This document shows positions 21,101 to 30,599 of a DNA stretch of 64,000 bases, one piece after another; the stretch's first letter is position 1; each line of letters starts with the position of its first letter. This stretch comes from Bursaphelenchus xylophilus (taxonomy: Eukaryota > Nematoda > Chromadorea > Rhabditida > Aphelenchoididae): positions 868,001 through 932,000 of the forward strand of contig CAJFCV020000005.1 of the NCBI GenBank assembly GCA_904066235.2, read 5' to 3'. Under the pieces are notes generated by a model. That model was given only the letters and a program-made list of their open reading frames with translations. It was not told the DNA's origin and searched no databases. Position numbers and translations under genes: made by a program.

Positions 21101-22559
21101 ATTTAATTTTATATTGTTTTTCGCTGATATTTTTTTGTTGTTACAAAATCGAAAATGACTACTTCACAGTACTATTATACTTAAGCGAAATTGTAAGAAT
21201 CATAAAAAAATGAATCTCATTTTCGAAATCAGAGCCATCGATACCCCTATATCCGACATTTAGTCATAATCTTAGAATTTTTACTTGTTACGCAATCGCC
21301 ACCACGATTTTTTTAAATTTTTTTGCCCGGGGTGTGAGTTCACCCTGAAGTATGGTCCCCACACTATTTTTTCTATGGGGGACAGCTTCCAAGCTCGTTT
21401 GGGGGCATGTGTTTGGGGGCAAAATGGTATTAATTTGGGGCAGCTTCACAATTATCCTCGTTTTGCGCGTCCTTTCTTTGTCTTCTCTGTGAACTCAAAC
21501 CGAAATGTAAAAACCCGATAGCGACGAGTCTATCCCGGTCATCCGACTCCTTGGTTTGACGTGCGCCGATCTCGTCGCTGAAGCGAAAAGCAATTTGACG
21601 TGATGTGATTTTCGATGCCACAGAGTGCTCATTATTTTCCAGACAGACTGATAAAACGACCACATTTTCTAGGTCCTTGCGATTGGTCGTACAGAGGCTT
21701 TTCCTTCCCTTGTAAATGCAGACAGATTGACTCACCGCACCCACAGCAATCACCCTTCCACACCACAAAAATCCCTGCGCGTACGTGTGCATGTACTTGG
21801 TGGCCAAGGCGCGTTCCAGCGAAATAGCTAAATGCAGGAAACTTTGGAACACAATGCCGTAATACACTGGCCATCGTAGACTGTAGCAGTACAACTTTTC
21901 GTACATGTAATCGCAGGGCTGGCCATGCCGACTTCGTCGCCATAGATAAAAGAAGGGAAATGCGAAGGAGGTTAGGCAAGTGTAGATGCAGCCAATCAAC
22001 GCGCAGGTCATGAGGAGCTGAAATGCAGCACTGTTCATCAATATCAGTGTGTCGGGAAAATAATGAGCGCTCTTAAGATGGCATCGTTGCCAAGAAAATG
22101 AATTGTGTCGCAGCGAAACCAAATTGTTTTTCACTTCAGCGACTCGATTGGCGCAGCGACATTGGGTCGTTATTTTCCCGACAGACTGATAAAGAACTTC
22201 TATTTGAATTTCCCAAAAACCACTGAAATTAGCGTGCTGTTCCTCAGGCATAGCACGCTGATGTTAGAAAAATTCAGAAAATTCCTTACCCTTAAATTTG
22301 CATGCAGCTGAATATGTTTTTCCCTCACCAACATTACACATCGATATAGTTGAAGCAGAACAAGACAACTCATCAAAATCTCGCCAATCATACTGACGAA
22401 GATCGGAGTGTTCTCCGAAATTTCCTGGGCCTTCAGACACTCGAGGGCCGAGGTTTGAATGCTTGAGTTCATGTCGCATAACACCAAAATGCCAATTTCT
22501 CCGACAATGAAGCCACTTATTAGAAGGGTAATGTGAGAGATGGATGGTGGGGAAAACAT
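18167..22559 (-). CDS. SRA/SRAB-type seven-TM chemoreceptor
   Basis: Five exons join in phase: 22559-22290, 22017-21736, 19015-18807, 18725-18521 and 18469-18167 (422 residues). Features fitting nematode SRA/SRAB receptors: CLKAQE near the N-terminus, the QLHANLR step into TM2, SLERALATKY after TM3, and TWSYQLTENN before TM6. Seven hydrophobic helices follow from residue 45 or so. An extra hydrophobic stretch precedes MNSSIQTS (22472), so that Met is an alternative start giving exactly seven TMs. I kept 22559 because TTTTCAG lies 12 bases upstream, a likely spliced-leader site. The C-tail is long and charged (EYFTFLERHLDEAYKKR). The donor of exon 4 (GTACCT) is atypical. The intron 19016-21735 holds a Tc5-like foldback and an opposite-strand transposase-like relic. 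Confidence 0.75.
19150..19385. repeat. Repeat family D copy, truncated
   Basis: CCAAGTGCAACGCTCAGG, TTAGCTCGCGTTTCGC and CACTTTTTGGCCACGTC in family order. The copy breaks off shortly before the Tc5-like foldback element at 19411. Confidence 0.6.
19601..19675 (+). other. tRNA-like segment in the left foldback arm
   Basis: TTAGTCGAGTGGATAGAGCG resembles an A-box region and GGTTCGATTCC is a B-box. The T-stem pairs poorly and no clean anticodon stem is found, so this is a tRNA-derived Pol III promoter relic rather than a functional tRNA. The mirror copy is 20106-20188 on the minus strand. Confidence 0.55.
20106..20188 (-). other. tRNA-like segment in the right foldback arm
   Basis: Minus-strand mirror of 19601-19675, with the same A-box and B-box cores (GTCGAGTGG, GGTTCGATTCC). 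The two copies face each other. Confidence 0.55.
20398..20478. repeat. GGGCC-rich low-complexity segment
   Basis: GCCCGGGCCGGCCTGGGCC and GGCCCGGCCCGGCCCGG flank an AT-richer centre. Similar in style to 10645-10710. Confidence 0.5.
20480..20960 (+). pseudogene. SWIM zinc-finger fragment, MULE transposase-like relic
   Basis: From ATG 20480 a good protein frame (SFELANHPPP, KKAYDLKCSN, LKLEKGEFYDL) runs to TGA 20816-20818. Just before the stop is FYSCSCPHGKKS and just after it, in the same frame, KHAILVDYK. This matches a SWIM zinc finger (CxC...CxH) with TGA exactly at the third zinc ligand. The frame goes on to a GTAAAC donor-like site near 20846, and Arg-rich coding-like sequence continues to about 20960. 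SWIM domains are common near the C-terminus of MULE-type transposases, hence the guess. No N-terminal catalytic region is present. It lies inside the chemoreceptor intron on the opposite strand. Confidence 0.5.
21510..21653. mobile_element. MITE family A, right half
   Basis: The right end TGCTCATTATTTTCCAGACA followed by GACTGATA and the interior GAAGCGAAAAGCAATTTGAC match the family. The left terminus is missing or too diverged. Confidence 0.6.
22042..22191. mobile_element. MITE family A copy 7
   Basis: Complete TA-flanked copy; TCAGTGTGTCGGGAAAATAA left, TTATTTTCCCGACAGACTGA right. It fills much of the first intron of the chemoreceptor gene. Confidence 0.8.
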
Positions 22560-22571
22560 GGCGTGGAAGGG

Positions 22572-22578
22572 CTGAAAA
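22572..22578 (-). promoter_or_regulatory. Probable spliced-leader acceptor of the chemoreceptor gene
   Basis: CATTTTCAG on the minus strand ends 12 bases before the ATG at 22559. No upstream coding exon was found, so trans-splicing is the simplest reading. Confidence 0.4.
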
Positions 22579-22579
22579 T

Positions 22580-23957
22580 GACGTAAAAGTGAAAGAAAAG
22601 TGTCGTTTAATGAATAATTGTGGTTGTTACGGTGCTACTTTGACGAATTGTAATACACTGTGGATACAATTTGAAAGAACAACGTTAAAACTATAGAAAT
22701 GGGTAGGACATAGATCATGTCTAGAAAATATTTTCATTAAACTGCTTTACCGACCAGTGATTCATGTGTCGGTAGTTCTTATCGGTTACGGATATACCGA
22801 TACGTTGAACACCGCCATTTCGAAGGCTATAGCATTCTACAATAAACAGGTCGGGCTTTGACAGAACTTGGCAGAAATTACGACTAAAATTTTCTTACAA
22901 GAATGAGAAATTTTTAGCGAGCGTCTTACAGTAGCTACCGAGATTTTACCAAGACGCATGAGAGACTTCTAGCTTGCGTATGAGTGTCTGTATCCGTATC
23001 CAGGTGAAGCTCTATTACAGACCGAGTCAAAACCTAAAACTTTCAAAAATAATTCGGGGACTTGCGCTGATCGCTACGAGCTTGTTTGAAGAAGAACATC
23101 TTTAGTCATCATTGCTATCACAGAGAAAAATAAAAAATTTTTAACACAGGTATAATAGTTACCATCTGTTTAAAAATCCATTCCCTTTTTTCATTTTTTC
23201 CCGATCTAGGGATACCCGGAGTCCAACCTCCCCATAGCTTCGTCCCTGCCGGCCACAGCCATTTCTGCACTATCACCACTTAAAAATGCTCCAGCTCTTG
23301 CAGATACAAGTTGTTCCAAACAAAACGTGCTTTTCTCGAGACAAAAAAATAAAAACCACGCCCAACATGTAACTCATATGAATATTTCCTATAATTTTCA
23401 AGCCTGAGGGGATGTAAATATCAATTGCGGCTAAAAACGTAAACAGGCTATGTCCTTGGGGCAAATAAACAGCAAGAACTCGCCGAAGGATTATGTCCAA
23501 AAGATCAGAGATCATAATAATTTGACTGAGCATGACCGCTGAGGGAAAACTTAACTGTCGTTACACTCAAAAAGCTTTCTAAAAAAAATTGAAGGGGCTA
23601 AAAAATGTGTTTGTTATAGAAGGATTTCGTCGTAGGGAGGTTTATTTCGGCGTGAAATTGACTTAAGGGACCTTTGCAAATCCTCATTGTAGATATGTTT
23701 TGCTATAGGAAAGTTCGTCTTATATAGACTTCTGAGTAACCTTACAATGTATTTTCGCTTTGTTTTTGAAAGCAATTTCGAAGGCTCGGCGGAGACTTGG
23801 CGAAGACTTACAGTGAGATCACCTTTCTAATTTTTGCTATTTCTAACCTTAGTTTCCTTACCCTAAGCTTTTTGGAGCTTATGAAACGACCAAAAAGTTG
23901 CTCTAAAAAATCGTTTTCTTTTCGAAAAATTCGCATTTTCGATACAAAAATCATTTT
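22580..23957. other. Intergenic, no gene supported
   Basis: A minus-strand frame at 23533-23273 has hydrophobic stretches but no splice or family support, so I do not call it. The rest shows no coding character. Confidence 0.4.
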
Positions 23958-24037
23958 TTGAGCCCCTTTTTATTCTCCTTTTTTCGACGACTTGCCAGTC
24001 GGTCAGTCTTGGATTTTGCGAAACCCCCGAAGATAAT

Positions 24038-26977
24038 AGTAAGTTTTATTGTAATTTTTATAGAGAAAATCCATTTACATAGATTTTTGAATTACACAAA
24101 TTTCGGAATTTTTTCGAGCTGCGCCCAGGTTTCAAATCACAGGTTTTTATTATAATAATTTTGACGGAGACTTTTTTCGTAAAGTAGAGCTAATTAATGG
24201 TGATGGGAGATAGATAGAACTCAATAAAACATCAAGGGTACCATCTGTTTTTTTCTAATTTGGGTAAAAGTTCCTTATTTTGGCCACAACTTATAACTTT
24301 GCGGAAACTGGTCGGAATTAGCCCAAATTTAGCCTACACACTCCATTCATCGTTGTCAATGCCCAAACAGTGGATTTAATTAGTGAGGTACCTTCTTTTT
24401 TACGTACCACCTTACCCTTCAAAAACGGCTGCAGCCTGTGATTTTACACTTTATACGATGAAAAATGTCCGGAAGTAAAGTTATTGCCTCCGTATGGAAC
24501 TAAATGAGTCGTCACAGCCTTCGTAGGTACCCTTAAAACTATAGAGCTATTATAGTAATTCAGTGCCAGCTAGGTAACTTTAGTGCCCAAGCTTGGGCGC
24601 AGTTCGCGGAGTACCTTTGTTGTGGCCAAAATAAGGAACTTTTTCCCTAATTTGTATATTTTGGAGGCCCCAAAAAAATTTTTTTGGCTTACCGATTTTT
24701 CTGACTTTTTTACGTTTATTTTTTTCAAAAACAAATGAAAGCTCAAAAGAAATTTCATTCCCACAGATTTCCATTCCCTTCTTCAGTGCCATCCGGTCGT
24801 TCGTATTTCAAGGAGGGCAGTGGTCGCTATTTGATGTCGGATACGGACTCCTCAGCAGAGCAAGTGGCCCAGTCTCGCCCACAGAAGGTCTGCATCACCT
24901 GCTGCGAACATGGAACCGCTTGTGAGGTGAGAAATAAGAGATTTTTTTGGGGGAAATCCAGCAGATTTCGATGAAACTAGAGCCGCAACTTATGGACAAG
25001 GGATCTAAGTGCGAGGCTTGGATTTTCTTTTAATTTTGCATACTTATAGGGTATAGTTCACATATCAATCGTTGAAAATTTTAGCTCTCGCTTTGCAGAG
25101 AGAGCCGAGATATTCTACAATCCTTTTCACCTAGAGAGCACGCGAAATGCGGAGAGCGAGCAAAAGAAAAGCGCTTTTTGGCCATATCTTGGCCAGTTTC
25201 GCGCGGAAAAAAGTGATTTTTTTATGGAAATATTACTCTCTACGGTAGAAACAGACATGAAAATTTTCATGCCAAAATTCGCAAAAAAATTACAAATTTT
25301 CGCCAAGTTTCGCCCTAAAAAATCTCGGTCGGTTCTGCAAAACGCGAGCTAGGAGTCTCGCATATGAAAAAACTACTCTAAATTTCTGCCAAGTTTCATC
25401 GAAATCCGGCCACTCTTTTCTGCACTGCAAAAAATTTTTTTTTTTATTTTCAGGTTGGCTCGCGCGCTTCTCCTCTCATAACTCAACAGGAAGAAGCCAG
25501 TCGAAGCTTGCGTCGTAGCAGGGATGACTACATTTTTCCGAAGGATATCACGGAGGGGGAGAAAAAGAAGAAAAACCCGTACGAAATGCTCCCATTGGCC
25601 GAGTTGGTGAGATTGCCGAAGAAACCGTCGGAAAAATCGGCACCCTCCAGTTCCGAGGAGCTTTCGACGGCCATCCTGAGGTCTGGAACTTATACTCCGT
25701 AAGACTTTTTGATTTTTACAAAATTTGTTTTCTTTTCTTTTCACAAGGAAAGTACTTCTATGGGGTATGCAGTTACAGGTCACATATATCAAAAAATCGC
25801 AAAATTTTACTGATTCAGAATATGTAAAAATTAGTTGCCCAATTTTGGTTTGTAAGGGCGAAAAAAATCGTCAGAACTTTTCTCGCAACACCACGTTGGT
25901 AAAAACTTGCTCAAAAAGGCATTTGCGCGGTGTTGCAAGAAAAGTTCTGAAAAATTTTTTCGCCCTTACAAACCCAAATTAAGCAGCTAATTTTAACATT
26001 CTGAATCAGAAAAATTTTGCGAATTTTTTCATATATGTCTCGACCTGTAACCCTATAGAAGTACTTTGCTTCTGAATTTTTTTAAAATTTTGATGAGATT
26101 TTTTTTTCAGTCATCCGGTTGCCAAGAAAACCGACCATCTGGAGCCGATCTACTACGAGGAGGACGAATATTACGAGAACTTTTATCTGGGCGCTCAGAC
26201 CGAACTCCAAGCCATGACCATGTGCAAGGAGAAGACCGAGTTCAAACTTTACCATAAGCTGAGTGCTACCGAAAATTTGGCGGACCTGCAGTCCTCGTTG
26301 AAGATGTTTGTGGTGTACAGAACCAGCAAGGGCGGGTATTGGTAAGTTTGGGGGAAATTTCGGTCGAAAAAGTGGTCATATTTGATTTTTTAGGGGAAAC
26401 TTCAAAAAAAAATGTCATGTTGACAGATTTTCTAGAAGTGTTTTTGAAAATGGGTCATTATGACACATTTTATGGAAAATATCTCTTATACAATGACACA
26501 TTTTATGGAAAATGCGTCATAATTACGCATTTTGTGGTTTCAAAAAAATCGAAAAAAATGTCATGCTGACAGATTTTCTAGATTTTTTTTTAATTTGTCA
26601 TAATTACGCATTTTTTCCAATTTCAAAAAAAAATTCGAAAAAATGTGTCATGCTGACAGCTTTTCTAGATTTTTTTGGTGTGTTACGACACATTTTATGG
26701 ATAATTTGTCATAATATCGCATTATTTGAAGTTTCGAATTTTCAAAAAAAGTCCTATTTTTATTTTCAGCCACCTCCCCGTCAACAGCGTTGTCATTGAC
26801 GACCAGCTCTTCCACTACGTGGAATGCGGAGAGCAGGATCCGCCCCGCTTCACCGACGTCGAGTCGCTGATCCGCTTCTACACCGTCTACGTTCATCTGC
26901 GCTACAGTCGGGGCGGGAGGAAAGTAGAACCCGACGTTTTCCCGTGGTGGAACATCCCGAAATCCCACTCCAAGTGA
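24038..26977 (+). CDS. Divergent SH2-like domain protein
   Basis: Coding exons 24787-24926, 25454-25698, 26111-26341 and 26770-26977 join in phase. An upstream exon ending in A at 24038 would complete a split ATG (A + TG 24787-24788), giving 274 residues; ATG 24834 is an in-frame alternative. Residues 1-47 are Ser-rich with a KVCITCC cysteine cluster. The C-terminal half reads as a divergent SH2 domain: FYLGAQTELQAM (helix A), EFKLYHKLS (strand B), FVVYRTSKGGYCHLPV (strand C region), LFHYVE, then FTDVESLIRFY (helix B). In strand B the usual FLVR arginine position appears as His, so phosphotyrosine binding may be lost or altered. Introns hold hAT-like MITE copy 3, a family D repeat and a 318-bp palindrome. 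The SH2 call is by eye. Confidence 0.6.
24263..24646. mobile_element. hAT-like MITE family B, copy 3
   Basis: 384-bp copy, about 16 bp shorter than copies 1 and 2 by an internal deletion near GCTAGGT. 8-bp target duplication CTAATTTG at 24255-24262 and 24647-24654. It lies in the 5' intron of the SH2-like gene. Confidence 0.9.
24990..25415. repeat. Repeat family D copy in intron
   Basis: CTAAGTGCGAGGCTTGG, TTAGCTCTCGCTTTGCAG and CGCTTTTTGGCCATATC, then the inverse half ending CCAAGTTTCATCGAAATC. It occupies most of the intron 24927-25453. Confidence 0.6.
25748..26065. repeat. Imperfect palindrome in intron
   Basis: AAAGTACTTCTATGGGGTAT at the left pairs with ACCCTATAGAAGTACTTT at the right. 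Inner blocks also match in inverse, such as AAGGGCGAAAAAAATCGTCA with the stretch near 25950. Lies wholly in intron 25699-26110. Confidence 0.7.
26390..26720. repeat. Short tandem-like repeat in intron
   Basis: GTCATG(C/T)TGACAGATTTTCTAG occurs three times and TGTCATAATTACGCATTTT-like blocks alternate with it, within the last intron of the SH2-like gene. Confidence 0.5.
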
Positions 26978-27111
26978 TCCCCTTGCCTTATTCGTACTGT
27001 ATGACGGTCATTCTGATAAATGAATATTTTGGGTTTCGATTGAAATGCTCAATGTCCGGGAATTTGGACAGAAATTACTTTCATGACTTTATAGTTTTGT
27101 AAAATAAGCCA

Positions 27112-27819
27112 AAGGCGTATTTTACAAAATAAACACGTTTTCTGAAAAATTCCGACTACATTTTGATGCAATTTCGAAAAATTACCTTATTTTAGGTAAC
27201 AATTCGGGAAACATGTCCCAAACTTATACAATGTTACCTAAAAACGGGGAACAATCGTTTGCCTACTCCAGGCCACATCGACAAATCCTTGGTCTAGCGT
27301 CAACGACGCTGGATTGACGTTTGATGGGCGATTCCAAAGCGCGGTAAAAATATTTTCGACATATATCGTAATAAAAATATTTATTTCAAACTCCTACAAC
27401 ACCATCTTGGGATAACCACAAGAAACGCTCCATTCGGGGTATATTTGGCTCAATAATTCTATACAGTCTCATCGAAGGGACTGGATTTTGGCCAAATGAC
27501 GGAGCGTTTCTTATGGTTATACCAAGATGATATAGCAGGAGTTTGAAATAAATATTTTTATTACGATATATGTGGAAAATATTTTACCGCGGCTTGGAAT
27601 CGTCCATCACGCGTCAATCCAGCGTGGTTGACGCTAGACCAAGGTTTGATTGATGTGGCCTGGAGTAAGTAAACGATTTTTCCCCCTTTTTAGGTAACAT
27701 TAGATAAGTTTCGGACATGTTTTACGAATTGTTATGTAAAATGAAGTAATTTTTCGAAATTGCATCAAACTATAGCCGGAATTTTTCAGAAAATGAGTTT
27801 ATTTTGTAAAATACGCCTT
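27112..27819. mobile_element. Foldback element, about 708 bp
   Basis: AAGGCGTATTTTACAAAATA at the left is mirrored by ATTTTGTAAAATACGCCTT at the right. The arms match throughout: CCAGGCCACATCGAC with TTGATGTGGCCTGG, and AAATATTTATTTCAAACTCC with its complement. Loop near 27440-27480. It lies just beyond the 3' end of the SH2-like gene; no ORF. Confidence 0.75.
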
Positions 27820-28496
27820 CTCGATAAATTTGAGTGTCTTTCGGACTTCCGACATTACTTTAGGTGTGTTTTGTTGAAAGAATCTTAAATTTTACAGTCA
27901 AAGAAAGGGGTGATTTAATCTTTATTCGTAAAAAACCTTCTCCACCATCAGTATTTACAACGAATTCGAAGAAAATCGCAAAGGAATCGCCGTTTTTAGT
28001 CAAAAACTTTTCGCTGAAGAGTTGTGAAATTCGGGAAGATAATTCAAGTCAATTTCAAAGGCATTTCGAAGAGGTTGGGACAGAGACTTGGGGCATACAC
28101 GTAGTGATCAACAGAACACATCGACTTTAGGAAGGGGATTTGTCTCGGTCTAGGCACTCAAAATGGATAAAAATTGGGCGATTCAGGCGGAAATTGCTGC
28201 AATCTATTGTTCTTTGTGACTTTTACCGCAATTTCCAGCATTTCCTACGTTGTTTTGATGAAAAAAATTAACGAAAATTTTCGAAATTTTTCAAAAAAAA
28301 AAAAATGAAAGTGCTGTAAGACTTGAACCACTGCCAATAACTAGCATAATTTCCATAAATTTCGTTTGATTTACAGTGTGAAAAAAGTCAAAATTTAAGA
28401 CTACAACGTATTATAGTGGAAGAGTGATATATTTACAGTTTGATAATGCTATTAGGACCAGTAAAAGTTGGACTTGATTTGCGCGTTGAGGTGTTG

Positions 28497-30507
28497 TTAG
28501 TCGATTTCCACGGGGCCTTTTTTGGCGGGGAGGCGGATCCCATTCGATGTTGTGGGGGAATTTTCCTCCGAAGCTAGGTTCTTGATCGAGTTCCAGAATC
28601 GTGAGAAGACTTGTGTGGTGTTGTTTCCAACAGTCCGGGCAGTGTTTGGGACCGATCCTCCGGTGATTTCGGAGACTCGGCGAGTGAAGAATGAGCGACG
28701 AGTCCCGGGGTTCAGATTTTGCTCTGAGAGTTTGAAAAATTGTAAAATTTTTTACATTCTCTTATCGAATGTAGATGAAAACAGCTTCACCACAATTCGT
28801 ACGGCCTATTATTTCTTTCTCAGTTCAGATCGAGGCGCAAAACATTGATGCGTTTACAAAAATCAAAAATTTTTGCCTGGCATAATACCGGGTGGTTCAG
28901 CCGGAGCTTCCATCCTTATTTCGAGCATTTCTCCGCCAATAATGCACCAATTTCTATAAAAAATATATCAAATTGAAGCTGAGGTACCCCATTTTTTGTC
29001 CACCAAATATGACGGGCCTAAGTTCACGGAGGCTACCGTACTGACCCTTGACATTTTCATTCCAAATTTTGGAGCCCGAAATCGATGAAACTTGCAAAAA
29101 TTTTGCAATGATTTTCAGTTGAGTTCTCGGAAAAAAATTTCGGCAGTCAACGGATAATCGTAATTAACCTTGCTCTTGTGTTCTGGGTTAAGTCCGAGAA
29201 ACTCAATTGAAAATCATTGCAAAAATTTTCCAAGTTTCACCGATTTCGGGCTCCAAATTTTGGAATAAAAATGTCAAAGGTCAGTACGGGGGCCTCTGTG
29301 AACTTGATCTCGTCATATTCGGTGGACAAAAAATAGGGTTCCTCAGCTTCAATTTGATATAAACTTTATAGAAATTGATGCATTATTGGCGGAGAAATAC
29401 TTGAAATAAAGTTAGAAGCTCCGGCTGAACCACCCTGTATTATACAAGGCAAAGATTTTTGCTTTTTGTAAACGCATCGATATAAATCAAGCAATATTTG
29501 TTTCAAGACTACTTTCAAAGCTTCTAAAAAGCTTCACAAGACATTCTCCACCAAAAATTTCCCCCTTACCATTCGACATTTTCCTCCTTGAATTTGGGGA
29601 GCCGCATTCGAAGAGTGCTTCTTCCGCCCTTTCCACCGGGTAATTCAAGGTCTTTTTCTCTTCCCTGTCCAACGATTCAGCTAGCGCCATGGGTGTGAGC
29701 CATTCCTGAGGGATCCATTTGTCCAAAAATGGGATCGAATTTGAGACATTTGCGAGTCGATTCACCCATCCTGGGACCTCAATTCCGGTGAGTTCTCGGG
29801 CAAATTCGGCTGTGAAGTGATTGCAGTTCTTGGTGATAAGATGATACCTGAAATTTAAATGGCATTAGACCTAATCCCACTCATGCCAATATCTTACCTG
29901 TCGCCTCGGTACTCGTCTCCCCAACTCTTGGCCAGCTTTTCGACCGCTTTTTTGGTCAAACTCGTCTCGCCTATTAGAATGCTCTCCCTGAATTTGAAAT
30001 TCTCCCCAAGTTCTTCCGCATCCTGTGGTTCGTTGTGGAATATGCCCGAACAAGGAAACTGATGCCCTCCATAAGCGTATTCTGAAATATAGAGATAACT
30101 ATATTCGATTTGAAGCTTTTGCGTTATGACTAATATCGAGAAAGAAAAAATTGACTTCAAAATGGCAGAAGAACTGGCGTAGGAACTAAAAATTCTTGCT
30201 GGATTCGGCTATTACCTGCCTCGGCTAAAAATCTGATGGAACTTTAAGACGTTTAATCGTTTTTTTTTTTGTCCGAAGATGTCAAAAATCAAAGACAACC
30301 TTCTAAAACATCCCTAAACGAGGACGAAATCCGCGCAGAACCCCAAGCTCATTCTTTCTCATCAATCTAAATTTAGAAAACAAAACAAAATTACTTACCA
30401 ACACCATGAACTTCCACACCAGAATGGAAGATCCCAAATCCAATGGGCGAAGCATAGTCATTCAGCCAATACATGTCATAGACATTCAATCGGACAGGGA
30501 CAGGCAT
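28497..30507 (-). CDS. DESI2-type PPPDE thiol isopeptidase
   Basis: Exons 30507-30399, 30081-29898, 29847-29570 and 28723-28497 encode 265 residues. The start [20 protein letters not shown] aligns by eye with human DESI2. The PPPDE catalytic pair is visible: His28 in FHSGVEVHG and Cys106 in TKNCNHFT. Other family blocks are [18 protein letters not shown] and VNRLANVS...PQEWLTP. PPPDE proteins are papain-fold cysteine proteases that remove SUMO or ubiquitin; DESI2 is cytoplasmic. Human DESI2 is about 194 residues, and here a Ser/Thr/Asn-rich tail adds some 70, mostly in the last exon ([12 protein letters not shown], ending GPVEID). Exon 4 lies beyond an intron with a 635-bp foldback. The 5' leader after TTTTTCAG (about 30576) contains a six-codon upstream ORF (MLWCS-stop). 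Confidence 0.9.
28846..29480. mobile_element. Mariner-style foldback element in DESI2 intron
   Basis: Outer arms GATGCGTTTACAAAAA / TTTTTGTAAACGCATC enclose a TACCGGGTGGTTCAGCC ... GGCTGAACCACCCTGTA inverted pair. The arms are near-identical for about 280 bp with a short loop near 29150. The GGGTGG-type terminus resembles the 44243-45176 foldback. Confidence 0.7.
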
Positions 30508-30599
30508 TTTGACACTTAGGAATGGCTCTAAATTCTACAAATCCAATCCGACTACGAGCACCAAAGCATGAACTCTGAAAAAAAACTGGTTAATTGGAA

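Noticed and set aside
23273..23533. Minus-strand hydrophobic frame resembling part of a 7TM receptor
   Set aside because: No family motif, no splice partners in phase, and the surrounding DNA lacks coding character.
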